The notes: generated from the sequence alone by a model not told the origin. DNA of 64,000 nt from Flabesymbios commensalis (GCA_964017125.1 OZ024902.1:99850796-99914795), one strand, 5' to 3'. Positions 1-11,265 are shown, counted from the stretch's first letter. A program made the numbers and translations.

Positions 1-300
1 AAGTAGAAAGTAAGTATAACATGAAACCAGAACATGTAATGGCTGTGGATGGCTAGTGGGGAGTACTATGTACGCCCCAATTGTAAAACTACTCTCAGCG
101 CTAGGGTTCCATAATCATGTAGTGGCATTTAACGTTACGACATAATTGCCGAAACAGGCACGACAACGTTCCCGACCAATGAGGCGAAATATCATCCCTA
201 TGTGATACTTCGAAGAATATTCGGGGCAAAATTTTGGAAGTTAACTGTATTCCGTCATCACGACATTTCATGCTATAAAACCACCTGAATTAGGCTTAAA

Positions 301-506
301 ACAAGACTACATAAGTCCAGGAGCTCCCGCTCCGAATTAGAAATTGATTTAAGCAATTTTGTGGAGGGTTATTAATGTAGTCATAGGCTAGGTCAAAAAT
401 CAAGACGCAAAACAACTAGGTCTAAGAGGCTCATTTTAAGAGTAAGATAAGAACTATACAGTCTGTCAGAGATTGCAAACCTTCATTGAAATTGATGATC
501 CTAATC
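301..506 (+). repeat. Leader segment of the satellite supra-unit, copy 1
   Basis: This ~200-bp non-monomer segment precedes the first satellite block. It recurs before the second block at about 2051-2255, and its last part recurs before the third at about 4195-4264. Shared landmarks are AAGACTACATAAGTCCAGGA and CAGTCTGTCAGAGATTGCAA. The same leader before each block shows that whole leader-plus-array units were duplicated, not just monomers. Bases 1-300 upstream hold nothing I recognise. Confidence 0.7.
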
Positions 507-1590
507 AGTATACCAGTAATGGTCTACCTGTCTGGCACGGTTTATGCCATGTCAGGCTAATCGAGGTAAATAATGGCTGATTTATAGTCATTTTGAATTC
601 GATATAGACTACTTAAAAAATTTCAGGGTGCATCCTCCCCCAAAACCTCATACTTTGTTTTATAGTAATTATTTGCTTTATAGTTATGGTCTAGCTATAT
701 AGCCCAGTTTACCTGATATCAGGCCTATCGAGGTAGATATTGCTGATGGTTAGCCATTTTGAATTCGATCAGAGTTAAAAATTTCCAGGGTGCAACCTCC
801 CCCGAAAAATCACATTTTGTTTTATAGTAATGGTCTAGCCATCTTGCACGGTTTACCAAATAACGGCCATGTGAAAGTGAATAGTGGCCATTTTGAATTT
901 GTTTTACAGTAATGGTCTAGCTATCTAACACAGATTACCAAATATCAGCAATGTGAGAGTAAATAGTGGCCGATAGGCGGCCATTTTGAATTTGACTGAG
1001 TCAAAAGTTTTCAAAAAGCTTCCTCTCCGGACATGTCACATTTTGTTTTATAATAATGGTCTAGCTATCTAGCACGGTTTACCTGATATCAGGCCTATCG
1101 AGGTAAATATTGCCGATTGTCGGCCATTTTGAATTTGATAAAGTTAAAAAATTTCAGTGTGCATCCTCCCCCGAGAACTCATATTTTGTTTTATAGTAGT
1201 GGTCTAGCTATCTAGCACGGTTTACCAAATATCTGCCATGTGAAAGTGAATAATAGCCGATAAGCGGCCATTTTGAATTTGATCAAGTAAATTTTTTTCA
1301 AGATCCATCCTCTTCTGAAATCTCACATTTTGTTTTATAGTAATGGTGTAGCTATCTTGAGCGGTTTTCATGATATTATGCAATAGGAGGCCTGTCGAGG
1401 CGAATAATGGCCGATAGGCGGCCATTTTGAATTTTATCGACTTGAAATTTTTCAAGTTGGATCCTCACCTGAAACCTTACAATTTGTATTATAGTAATGG
1501 TGTGGCTATCTTGAGCGGTTTTCATGATATTCCGCAATACAAAGCCTGTTGAGATGAATAATGGCCGATAGGTGGTCGATCACATTTGTT
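507..1590 (+). repeat. Satellite block 1, ~143-bp monomers
   Basis: About eight diverged copies of a ~143-bp monomer run head to tail. Each monomer contains TAGCACGGTTTACCAAATAT, an inverted core GGCCGATAGGCGGCC, GATGCATCCTC and TTTTGTTTTATAGTAATGG. Two monomer types alternate: one with ACCAAATATCGGCCATGTGA, one with ACCTGATATCAGGCC. Short open frames here are frame accidents of the repeat. No coding role is seen. Confidence 0.85.
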
Positions 1591-2050
1591 GACATGAGGT
1601 GTTGAAAAATGTCATAAAATAAGCATCTCTGAGAAAAAAGACCCTAGACTATGTGTTTTCAACCTTTGATGTGTCAGGAAAAGAACGATTTAGAGCATAG
1701 TCATGATAGTGCAGCAATGCCATGTCTAATTGACCAGCCGTGATATGTTTACATGTTATTGAGATATTATAGGCCTGCATAGTCTAAGACTTGCCCAGCC
1801 ACACAACATTACTTCAAAACATGGGTGTGGTTTCAGTTACAGTTTAGACCAGGGAACAACTAACGATATGCCCATTTATATAGAGCCGTTAGGCCAAGCT
1901 GCCGAATGCGAGCCGATGTCCGCCGATTTCCACTTGGATTTTTCCGTAATTCCAAAATGGCGGCACTGAGATTTGAGCATTTTCAATGTTTGTTGGCAAT
2001 TCATTGCGCGATTGTTGAACAAATAGTAATAGCTATAGTAAATGAATATA
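1591..2050. other. Spacer between satellite blocks 1 and 2
   Basis: The monomer pattern stops and ordinary A+T-rich sequence follows. A short stretch near 1905-1975 is locally G+C-rich and contains the AATGGCGGC-type string seen elsewhere in this window. I see no gene, RNA or transposon end here. Confidence 0.4.
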
Positions 2051-2255
2051 AACAAGACTACATAAGTCCAGGAACTCCCGCTCCGAATTAGAATTTGATT
2101 TAAGCAATTTTGTGTAGGGTTATTAATGTAGTCCTAGGCTAGGTCAAAAATCAAGACGCAAGACAACTAGGTCTAAGAAGCCCAGTTTAAGAGTAAGATA
2201 AGAACTAGACAGTCTGTCAGAGATTGCAAACCTCCATTGAAATTAATGATCCTAA
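2051..2255 (+). repeat. Leader segment of the satellite supra-unit, copy 2
   Basis: This is closely similar to 301-506 over its whole length, including the shared AAGACTACATAAGTCCAGGA and the run leading into the first monomer. It marks the start of the second supra-unit. Confidence 0.7.
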
Positions 2256-3706
2256 TCAGTATCCCAGTAATGGTCTACCTATCTGGCACGGTTTACCTGA
2301 TATCAGGCCAATCGAGGTAACTAATAGCTGATTTACGGTCATTTTGAATTCGATAAACTAGTTAAAGGGTGCATCCTCCCCCGAAACCTCAAATTTTGTT
2401 TTATAGTAATGGACTAACATCTAACACAGTTTGCAAAATATTGGACATGTGAAAGTAAATAATGGCCGATAGAGGGCCATTTTGAATTTGATCGAGTCAG
2501 AATTTTTCAAGATGCATCCTCAGCTGAAATCTCACATTTCATTCTATAGTAATTGTCTAGCTATCTAGCACGGTTTACCAAATATCGGCCATGTGAAAGT
2601 GAATAATGGCCTAAAGGTGGCCATTTTGAATTTGATCAAGTTGAAATTTTCCAAGATGCATCCTCAGCTGAAATCTCACATTTCATTCTATAGTAATGGT
2701 CTAGCTATCTAGCACGGTTTACCAAATATCGCCCATGTGAAAGTGAATAATGGCCGATAGTAGGCCATTTTGAATTTGATCAAGTCAAAATTTTTCAAGA
2801 TGCATTCTCTCCTGAAATCTCACATTTTGTTTTATAGTAATGGTCTAACCATCTAGTACGGTTACCAAATAAAGGCTATGTGAAAGTGAATAATGGCCGA
2901 TAGGCGGCCATTTTGAATTTGATCGAGTCAATTTTTTTCAAGATGCATCCTCTCTTGTAATCTCACATTTTGTTTTATAGTAATGGTCCAGCTATCTAAC
3001 ACGGTTTACCAAATATCGGCAGTGTGAAAGTAAATAGTGGCCGATAGGCGGCCATTTTGAATTCGATTGAGTCAAAAGTTTTTAAAAGGCATCCTCTCCT
3101 GAAACGTCACATTTTGTTTTATAGTAATGGTCTAGCAGCATGGTTTACCTGATATCAGGCCTATCGAGGTAAATAATGCTGATTGTCGGCAATTTTAAAT
3201 TCGTAAGTTAAAAATTTACAGGGTGCATCCTCCCCCGAAAACTCACACTTTGTTTTATAGTAATCAGGTAATGGTCTAGCCATCTAGCACGGTTTACCAA
3301 ATATCAGCCATGTGAAAATGAATAATGGCCGAAAAGGCGGCCATTTTGAATTTGATCAAGACAAATTTGATCAAGATGCATCCTCATCTGAAATCTCACA
3401 TTTTGTTTTATAGTATTGGTCTAGCCATCTAGCACGGTTGACCAAATATCGGCCATGTGAAAGTGAATAATGGCCGATAAGCGGCCATTTTGTATTTTAT
3501 CGAGTCAAATTTTTTCAAGATGCATCCTCTCCTGAAATCACACATTTTGTTTTATAGTAATGGTCTAGCCATCTAGCACGGTTTACCAAATAACGGCCAT
3601 GTGAAAGTGAATAATGGCCGAAAGGGGGCCATTTTGAATTTGATCGAGTCAGAATTTTTCAAGATGCATCCTCAGCTGAAATCTCACATTTCATTCTATA
3701 GTAATC
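2256..3706 (+). repeat. Satellite block 2, ~143-bp monomers
   Basis: About ten monomers of the same family as block 1 are present. The order of monomer subtypes matches block 3: the run from about 2228 corresponds to 4237, and the variant with an extra TAATCAGGTAATGG at about 3262 corresponds to 5146. The offset falls from ~2009 to ~1884 bases between those points, so the blocks differ by roughly one monomer. This is a higher-order duplication. Confidence 0.85.
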
Positions 3707-3710
3707 GTCT

Positions 3711-4037
3711 AAGGCACAACTAAACCCCCTACGGGTGTTGTGTGTAAAATTTGAAGACAATCGGACAAGTACTTTCAGAGATATGCTCCGGAAACGAATT
3801 GTTTACGGACGCCCCAACGCCGTAAAATCATCATTTTCTCCTCTGCGACCTTGCGTATTGAATTCAGATTAAAAATATTTTAACCTGTCCATTATCCACC
3901 TGGAAGTAACCCACATACCAAAAATTGTTATCCTAGCTTATTTTCTCACAAAGTTATAGGCAAAAGGAGAGGCAAAAAAAAAACTGAGGCGGAATCCATA
4001 GCTCCTCCGTCTCACCTACGGTGACGGCGGGAGCTAA
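3711..4037 (+). repeat. Interspersed ~330-bp repeat, copy 1
   Basis: The segment runs from AAGGCACAACTAAACCCCCT to CGGTGACGGCGGGAGCTAA and is repeated at 6176-6527. It sits directly at the end of satellite block 2, and the second copy follows block 3. That suggests it was carried along in the supra-unit duplication. It contains no convincing open frame and no visible terminal inverted repeats. It could be a SINE-like or miniature element; the class is unknown. Confidence 0.7.
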
Positions 4038-4194
4038 TTAAGTCAAACCTAATGGACCTTCACAGCCCTAAGCCCCAAGCTAGATCCTCCAGTAAGTAGT
4101 GTACAAAAAAAAAATTGTGGATAATTATGGGATGAATATTGGCGACTGGGCAACGTTTACGTCATCAAATTGTTGAATAACAATAATAATAAGA

Positions 4195-5940
4195 AGCTCA
4201 GTCTAAGAGTAAGATAAGAACTAGACAGTCTGTCAGAGATTGCAAACCTCCATTTAAATTAATGATCCTAATCAGTATCCCAGTAATGGTCTACCTATCT
4301 GGCACGGTTTACCTGATATCAGGCCAATCAAGGTAACTAATAGCTGATTTACGGTCATTTTGAATTCGATATAAACTAGTTAAAAACTTAGGGTGCATCC
4401 TCCCCCGAAACCTCAAATTTTGTTTTATAGTAATGGACTAACATCTAGCACGGTTTACCAAATATCGGCCATGTGAAAGTGAATAATGGCCTAAAGGCGG
4501 CCATTTTGAATTTGATCAAGTCGAAATTTTCCAAGATGCATCCTCAGCTGAAATCTCACATTTCATTCTATAGTAATGGTCTAGCCATCTAGCACGGTTT
4601 ACCAAATATCGCCCCTGTGAAAGTGAATAATGGCCGATAGGAGGCCATTTTGAATTTGATCAAGTCAAAATTTTTCAAGATGCATCCTCTCCTGAAATCT
4701 CACAATTTGTTTTATAGTAATGGTCTAGCCATCTAGTACGGTTACCAAATAACAGCTATGTGAAAGTGAATAATGGCCGATAGGCGGCCATTTTTAATTT
4801 GATTCAGTCAATTTTTTTCAAGATGCATCCTCTCTTGTAATCTCACATTTTGTTTTATAGTAATGGTCCAGCTATCTAACACGGTTTACCAAATATCAGC
4901 AATGTGAAAGTAAATAGTGGCCGATAGGCGGCCATTTTGAATTCGATTGAGTCGAAAGTTTTTAAAAGGCATACTCTCCCGAAACGTCACATTTTGTTTT
5001 ATAGTAATGGTCTAGCTATCTAGCACGGTTTACCTGATATCAGGCCTATCGAGGTAAATAATGCTGATTGTCGGCCATTTTGAATTCGTAAGTTAAAAAA
5101 TTTCAGGGTGCATCCTCCCCAGAAAACTCACACTTTGTTTTATAGTAATCAGGTAATGGTCTAGCCATCTAGCACGGTTTACCAAATATCAGCCATGTGA
5201 AAATGAATAATGGCCGAAAAGGCGGCCATTTTAAATTTGATCAAGTCAAATTTTTTCAAGATGCATCCTCATCTGAAATCTCACATTTTGTTTTACAGTA
5301 ATGGTCTAGCCATCTAGCTCGGTTGACCAAATAACGGCCATGTGAAAGTGAATAATGGCCGATAAGCGGCCATTTTGAATTTTATCGAGTCAAATTTTTT
5401 CAAGATGCATCCTCTCCTGAAATCACACATTTTGTTTTATAGTAATGGTCTAGCCATCTAGCACGGTTTACCAAATAACGGCCATGTGAATGTGAATAAT
5501 GGCCGATTGGCGGCCATTTTGAACTTGGACGAGTTAAATTTTTTCAAAATGCATCCTCTCCTGAAGCCTTACAATTTGTTTTATAGTAATGGTGTAGATA
5601 TCTTGAGCGGTTTTCATGATATTCCACAATATCAGGCCTGTCGAGGTGAATAATGGCTGATAGGCGGCCATTTTGAATTTTATCAACTTCAAATTTTTCA
5701 AGATGCATCCTCTCCTGAAACCTTACAATTTATTTGATATTAATGGTGTAGCTATCTTGAGCGGTTTTCATGATATTCCGCAATATCAGGCCTGTCGAGG
5801 TGAATAATGGCCGATAGGCGGCCATTTTTAATTTTATCGACTTGAAATTTTTCAAGATGCATCCTCTCCTGCAACCTCACAATTTGTTTTATAGTAATGG
5901 TGTAGCTATCTTGAGCGGTTTTCATGATATTCCGCAAAAT
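4195..5940 (+). repeat. Satellite block 3, ~143-bp monomers
   Basis: This block begins with the last part of the leader (AAGATAAGAACTAGACAGTC) and continues with about twelve monomers. The last four carry a divergent subtype with TATCTTGAGCGGTTTTCATG, which is also found at the end of block 1. The order of subtypes parallels block 2. The 150 bases before it (4038-4194) hold an oligo-A run and nothing else recognised. Confidence 0.85.
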
Positions 5941-6018
5941 CTTTCAGTCGGATTTACCGATGTTATAAATTAGGTCAAAGTGCTGGGTCAACTTCAAGGT
6001 CAAGGTCCAAAAACCTGA

Positions 6019-6117
6019 AAAGGCACAACTAGGGACCTTAGAGAACATGTATGTGCAATATGACTGTCATCGGCCCAGTACTTTTCGAGATCTGCTCCGG
6101 AAACGAAGTGCGCGTCA
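6019..6117 (+). repeat. Diverged head of the ~330-bp repeat
   Basis: AAAAGGCACAACTAGGGACC followed by GAGATCTGCTCCGGAAACGA is a paralogue of the first ~100 bases of the repeats at 3711 and 6176. It lies just upstream of the full second copy, so the pair is in tandem. Confidence 0.55.
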
Positions 6118-6175
6118 AAACGTCTAAATAGGTCATAGTTCTGAACCAGAAGTAGGTCAAAGTTCAAATACCCCA

Positions 6176-6527
6176 AAAGGCACAACTAGACCCCCTAGGG
6201 GTGTTGTGTGTAAAATTTGAAGACAATCGGACAAGTACTTTCAGAGATATGCTCCGGAAACGAATTGTTTACGGACGGCCCAACGGCCCAACGGCCCAAC
6301 GGCCCAACGCCGTCACATCATCATTTTCTCCTCTGCAACCTTGCGTATTGAATTCAGATTAAAAATATTTTAACCCGTCCATTAGCCACCTGGAAGTAAC
6401 CCACATACCAAAAATTGTTATCCTAGCTTATTTTCTCACAAAGTTATAGGCAAAAGAAGAGGCCAAAAAAAAACGGAGGTAGAATCCATAGCTCCCTTCG
6501 CTCACCTACGGTGACGGCGGGAGCTAA
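6176..6527 (+). repeat. Interspersed ~350-bp repeat, copy 2
   Basis: This is the second copy of the repeat at 3711-4037, ending in the same GGTGACGGCGGGAGCTAA. It differs by a short run of four CGGCCCAA-type units near 6275-6310, which accounts for the extra length. Local slippage is the simplest cause. Confidence 0.7.
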
Positions 6528-7045
6528 CAATAGGATGACGGAAGAGTGATGCTTGGGGAAATTTCCTAAGATGGGGAATGTGATGAATTCCGTCGCAGTT
6601 TTGTGGGAATGTCTACGATATTAATATTTATACACCAATCAATATGAGCAGTACCTACACAGCGTCAATGACACGGGGGCGCATCCCAATGTGACCCAGA
6701 GATTTTCAGTTTGACGCGTTTGGGTACCTGCCAGCATGATTTACTAGCTCTGCGAGGTTGATCACCATATATGAAGCTGGACATTTTGTTTGTTGGGTAT
6801 GCTGTTTTGATTGATAATTGCATGAACTATTTGTATCATATTTCAAAGAATATGATAACAGTAATAGGCCTATGTAATTGCATTGTCAACTGCCTACTTA
6901 AGCATATATATAAATCAAGACTATGCTATTACTATTTTCAAAACATATCTTCAATCTTGTTGATTAAAAAATGCTTGCTTATAATCCAGTAGCTACAAAT
7001 TAAATTGACCCAGGATACACGATAGGTCTACTATGTATGGGAGGG
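6528..7045. other. Unique A+T-rich DNA, nothing recognised
   Basis: I see no repeat, RNA gene or supported coding sequence. A 73-codon frame at 6771-6992 has low-complexity, hydrophobic composition typical of chance frames in A+T-rich DNA and no recognisable domain. Confidence 0.4.
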
Positions 7046-7083
7046 AGCCCTGGTGCAGTGGTTAAATCTGCCTGCTTGGAAAG
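7046..7083 (+). repeat. tRNA-derived SINE head, truncated
   Basis: GCCCTGGTGCAGTGGTTAAA is a box-A-like RNA polymerase III promoter element in a tRNA-like setting (GGGAGCCCTGG...). It matches the minus-strand SINE at 11701-11836. The copy is cut after the CTGCTTGGAAAGTC stretch by the retroposon fragment that follows. Assignment to tRNA-derived SINEs rests on box A and on the second copy, where a box-B-like motif is also visible. Confidence 0.55.
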
Positions 7084-7179
7084 TCGGTAGTAGTAATAGT
7101 AGTAGTAAATTATTGCATAACGTCATTTTTCAGCACAAATGGTCTTTTAGGTGACATTGTAATACGATACAAACGTTGA
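7084..7179 (-). repeat. (TAC)n-tailed retroposon, 5'-truncated fragment
   Basis: GTAGTAGTAATAGTAGTAGT followed by AAATTATTGCATAACGTCA and GGTCTTTTAGGTGACATTGT matches the left end of the full copies at 9898 and 22747. Read on the minus strand this is the 3' tail side, and the rest is missing. That is expected of a 5'-truncated, target-primed insertion. Confidence 0.65.
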
Positions 7180-7286
7180 AACATTGGGCCGATGTAGGCC
7201 TGTCGTGTTTACGTGTGGGATTGACAATAGTGGATTGTATGACAATTGTCTACGATGCTGGCCCAACATACAATCAACATTGGCCA
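7180..7286 (+). repeat. Short palindromic miniature repeat (CAATGTTGG family), diverged copy
   Basis: The segment has ACATTGGGCCGATGT near one end and CAACATTGGCCA near the other, with GTCTACGATGCTGGCCCAAC inside. The same interior occurs at 16212, 27925 and 60138. It is a ~100-bp hairpin-forming dispersed repeat with no coding capacity. Confidence 0.5.
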
Positions 7287-7690
7287 TCTATTTAAAATGT
7301 ATTTTCTGACTTACATAATACAACAATATTAGGATTTCAATACACATGATACATGTACAGATGTAGGCCTACTGACAGGAGCACATAATGTCAGGTTTGA
7401 ATATCCACAGGATGTCAGGCCAAGTTGGTTCACCCTAGCCTCTCTTAAACATGTTCAAAGAAGCTGTTAATTTCATGAAAATAGTCACCTGCCTCGCTAT
7501 GTGTATTGTCGGCCTGACCATGTGGCTTAGAATGTCAAGGACACCATATTTGTTAAGTATTGCCTTACTGGCCAGATGGAAAATCAGGTCAAATTCATGA
7601 ATATTTCTACAGAACACATTTCCCAGTGCAATCAATCAGAGCCACTAGCTGACGCTAGTGGAAAGATGGTGGATCTGATGAATGAGAATG
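7287..7690. other. Unique DNA, nothing recognised
   Basis: I find no supported gene or element. TGTAGGCCTACTG near 7364 is one instance of the TAGGCCTA palindrome that recurs throughout the window. Confidence 0.4.
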
Positions 7691-8242
7691 ACTCATACAT
7701 GATGGGTAACATCACATAATAAATTGAGAGATCCAATAATTATTTTTCAAGTTATCGCATTAACAAGGAAATTTTTAATTAAATAATAAAGATGGTTAAA
7801 ATGGCCGACATAGCCTCGTTTTCGGTCACACGCGAAAACGGGCAATGCCAACAGACTCGCAGACCCCGAAAACCTATATATACCAGGCTTCGAGGGAATT
7901 CTAAAAAAAAAAAATTAAGTCGAAAAAAAATTAAGTCGCCGAAGATTATCGGTGGAAAGCTGAAAATCTAATCAGGTGATCTCCATACTCATGGGTGACT
8001 TCACGTAAAACATTGGAGAGATCCAATAATTATTTTTCAAGTTATAGCGTTACCAAGACTTTTTTTTAAATGTTTGACCTTGACCTTTGATCTATGACCT
8101 TGGGTAAAAAATGTGCAGGGAGGGGTTGAATGTTTGCACCATGTTGGTTAGTAGCAAAAAGAGTGCGTGCTGCGGCGGCGGAGCACGAAGGGGACGACAA
8201 TACCCCTTCAGGCCCAACGGGCCGAGGGGTAGAAATCGGTAT
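7691..8242 (+). repeat. Composite dispersed repeat with internal duplication
   Basis: The string GAGAGATCCAATAATTATTT followed by TTCAAGTTAT occurs at about 7725 and again at about 8019, so a ~290-bp unit is present twice. The second is followed by TTGACCTTGACCTTTGATCT and a short palindrome CCCCTTCAGGCCCAACGGGC CGAGGGG near 8203-8229. The phrase TTTTCAAGTTATCG is shared with the repeat at 51868-52460, so the two may be related. The class is unknown. Confidence 0.5.
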
Positions 8243-8268
8243 CAAAATTAACATGGCCATAAGATGTG

Positions 8269-8375
8269 AAAATGTTCATAGACTAGAATTGCGTACGTTT
8301 TTAAAATTGTGTGTTGGACATTTACCAGAACAGCGAGAAATAAGGACGAAATTTAATTTCGGACATGCACATCCA
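8269..8375 (+). repeat. Dispersed ~110-bp repeat, copy 1
   Basis: TTTTTAAAATTGTGTGTTGG, the phrase ATAAGGACGAAATT and GGACATGCAC align with a second copy at about 54568-54695 in the same orientation. Termini are unclear. Confidence 0.5.
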
Positions 8376-8379
8376 TAAG

Positions 8380-8735
8380 GGGGCAACCATTTAATATCCA
8401 GGGGGAGGGCAGGGATATTTTTGAAATAAATAATCAAAGGCAGGAAGAAGGTGAAATAAATAATTTGATGTCGCTCCCATTTGAAATTAAAAAATTATGG
8501 CATATCGGGTAGGCCTACATGTTTCGGTATACCAACCGATCTTGCTTCGCACGGTTTTCAGTTTCGTGCATTCTAAAATATTAAGCTATTATCAGATTAT
8601 ATAGCCTTAATAAAACAATACATTGGAAATGTATTAAAGTCCTTCCTAAAGTGGTTGGAATAAATAATTTGCTGACCATTCAGCTGGAAAAAAATAACAA
8701 CCATGAGCTGGATTATATTGAAAAAAATGTGTTGG
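8380..8735 (+). repeat. Dispersed repeat, inverted partner at 12023-12222
   Basis: GGGGGCAACCATTTAATATC followed by an A+T-rich body with repeated GAAATAAATAATTTG is matched in reverse complement at 12023-12222, which ends with GATTAAATGGTGGCCCCCTT. The edge GGGGGCAACC / GGCCCCC looks like an element end, but no target duplication was found. Confidence 0.5.
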
Positions 8736-9637
8736 TCCATCCCAATATCCCTGCCAGTTGGTAGCCTGAAGGTTCTAATCAGCTCATTGCGTTGAACTAA
8801 ATATATATAAATATAATCCGATCAAATAATGACAATTACATTTAATGAATATGTATATTTCATCATACTTTGTCCTTGTAGTAGATTAACTAGTGTAACC
8901 TTGCAAAACATTTGTATAGATTCTTCAAAACACTTATTAAACCAATCTAAATATACAAGTGCAGTCAAATTTAGATGTTTTGATTTTTTTGTTCTTTCTT
9001 AAATTATGCCAGGAGGGGCATTTTCAAAATGGCCGCCACTATCACTGGACAGCCTATATTTCCTTCGAACAAATATTGCGCATGCAAGAAATACCCTGTG
9101 TGATTGATTGTTTTCAAACTGTATCAGCAACGTACAGGATGGTATTGAAATATTTTAGCATGGCTATGAAGAAAAATAATAATAAATAGGCTATATTATA
9201 TGACTGTTATGTAATATACGCAGGGGAATTAAAAGTACATGTATCATGTTAATTTCTTAACAGGCTTAAATGCAGATTTTGCAGTGCTGACAAGTCTAGG
9301 TCTTTTAGTTTTACGTTCTCTTTACATATAGACCTACGAAAGGGGATTCAGGATTACTTTTTGAACTTTGTAGTGAATTTGTTAATCAGATTATTTTGCT
9401 CACAGAAGGATGGGTGTTATGGTTGACCATCGTTCTTGTATCTTTATTCCAATCAATTTTACAAATTCGGCTTGATAGTCCTGTTTTCATGGTGTCCTTT
9501 TCTGATGAATTCTGACCGTAAACGACGGACTGTAGGCCTAACCATGTATTTCAAGTTAGTCTACATTGTGATGAAGCCAGTATGTCCTAATCTGAAGCTG
9601 ACTACGGGACATGTGGTGACCATGGTTCTGCTGCTCT
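8736..9637. other. A+T-rich DNA, no supported gene
   Basis: Open frames at 8959-9189 and 9436-9666 on the plus strand lack recognisable domains and look like chance frames. The second overlaps, in another frame, the start of the decayed gene described next. Nothing else is seen. Confidence 0.4.
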
Positions 9638-11265
9638 CAAACCTGAACCTGAAGAGCCGCCCTTAACGACCACCCCCATATATTTTCAACTATGCCTTAT
9701 CTGCCAAGAGACCAAGAAAAAAAGAACCACAACTGGTGGAGAAAATAGCTGATGACACCTGCAAGAATTTTGTATAATGTTCAAACCGTTGAATTGGATG
9801 CCCAAGTTCAAAATATGTGACACGGCGGTTCAGGGGAATCAAATGGTAGGACATTAGGCAATCCAAGGGAACATGGCATCGAACTTGTTACAGTAAGTAG
9901 TAGTAGTAGTAGTAAATCATTGCTTTACGTCACTTTTCGGCACAAAAGGTCTTTTAAGTGACATTGTAATACGATAAAAACGTTGTAGTCAATTTATGAG
10001 ATGAAATGATGTACAGATGGTGATGTGAGAGTGGGGGTGATAGGGCATGGTAGGTTATTGAGAGCGTTTTCCTTCACTCGCCCGATAAGGGGTTCTGGGC
10101 ATGATGTCTAGGGGATCTACCCCCAGACATGCCCAGACGGCCGGAGACTTGGGTTTCGCTGTGCAATTTAATGCTGAAACTACGTGGCATTTCGCGCAGC
10201 TCCGCTATCCTCGGGTCTGATAGTCCCCAGAGTAACAATAAGAAGGATAACTCCCTCTGGGTAACTCCACTCATCCCACGTGAGATACCTAATGTGAAAC
10301 ACGCTATTGCCGGTTATAGCCTACACCAACGCCAGCACTGATGCGAGAGCTGCATTAGCACAGCAGTTGAACGGAGGAACCAGGATACGCCACTGGCAAT
10401 CTGCCCGAAGATTATGGCCAGATACGAGGAGGTTGCAGCTTCCCTTGGATGATTGCTGTAGACTAGTGCTTCCATACCATGCCATACAGCATGCAACTGA
10501 CGGAACAGATCCCTAATTACCCTCTCCGGTCCGGATGGGGGCAAAAAGTACTACTACTAGCAATCATCCCAGTACCCCGTTACAGTAAGTTCACCAATAT
10601 AAATTATAAGTGACATCACTGAAGCAGAACGTACTTGCAGTAGTGAGAGTCATTAGTAAGAGTACGGGTCGTCATGCTAAGGTGAGTAGAAAAGTAAAAA
10701 CAAAAACAAAGGATCAGAGTCTCTAGTTGAGTGTCAAAGTAAGGATGTTGGAGATTTCATAAAAAAAAATCATAAAAATGAGGAGAGATGAACTGCTGCA
10801 TGTCAGATTCGGGGACATTTTAGCTGAAGATGATTTTCTTGCACGCAATATTTTGTAACTCAAGAGTTGCAAGTTCATATAATGGAGCCGATATGTCCAA
10901 GTTCCACAGAAATTGGATTTAACTACAAATGCATGTAAAAATGTGAATGGTACTGTGCCATTTATTGCTGCAGAGGTGGAGTTTTACAGTATCTTGCAAA
11001 ACAGACTTAGTGCAGGAGAATACCTGGATTTAGGAGTTTAGAGAAATTGTATTCCTCTGTCATGTATGAGCATGGTATCTCCATGTGTGAAATAAGACGT
11101 CCCTTGCTCTAAGACAACATTCTACACAATATCCCAGACGTTAGTATTAGTGACTCATGTGGTAGCAAGCCATCTGTAATTAGCTCTAAAAAAGCAAGTC
11201 GTGCTGCCGTTGATTCGGCTCCGACTGAAAGTGACATAATACTAATAGGTGTTTAAATGTGCCAG
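9638..11265 (+). pseudogene. Decayed multicopy invertebrate gene (Cys/His-rich N-terminus), split by a retroposon
   Basis: Coding-like blocks in shifting frames read KPEPEEPPLTTTPIYF then CLICQETKKK (9638-9750), then WHRTCYSK (ending 9897). The last block resumes after the retroposon as YSKFTNINYK (10580-10618). Further on, FIAAEVEFYSILQNRLSAGE lies near 10960-11025 and a serine-rich open stretch SISDSCGSKPSVISSKKASR near 11135-11250. The order CxxC-type motif, WHRxCYxKFTN, then an EFYxxLQNxL block resembles a large family of uncharacterised multicopy proteins in marine invertebrates. I know that family only by pattern, and its function is unknown. Several stops and frame changes make it a pseudogene. 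It could be a host gene relic or part of an unrecognised transposon. Confidence 0.45.
9898..10578 (-). mobile_element. (TAC)n-tailed non-autonomous retroposon, full-length copy 1
   Basis: This 681-bp element is flanked by the 11-bp direct repeat GTTACAGTAAG (9887-9897 and 10579-10589). On the minus strand it begins near GGGATGATTGCTAGTAGTAG and ends in a (TAC)n tract preceded by AGTGACGTAAAGCAATGATT. A simple-sequence 3' tail plus a target duplication of this kind points to target-primed reverse transcription, as in SINEs and LINE-derived retroposons. A second copy (22747-23426) has almost the same length, so 680 bp is probably full length. A minus-strand frame reading LLLLWGLSDPRIAELR is kept in several copies, but I recognise no domain. 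No tRNA-like head was seen. Confidence 0.75.

Noticed and set aside
1906-2091. Short plus frame before satellite block 2
   Set aside because: It runs into the repeated leader segment and is not kept in the other leader copies.
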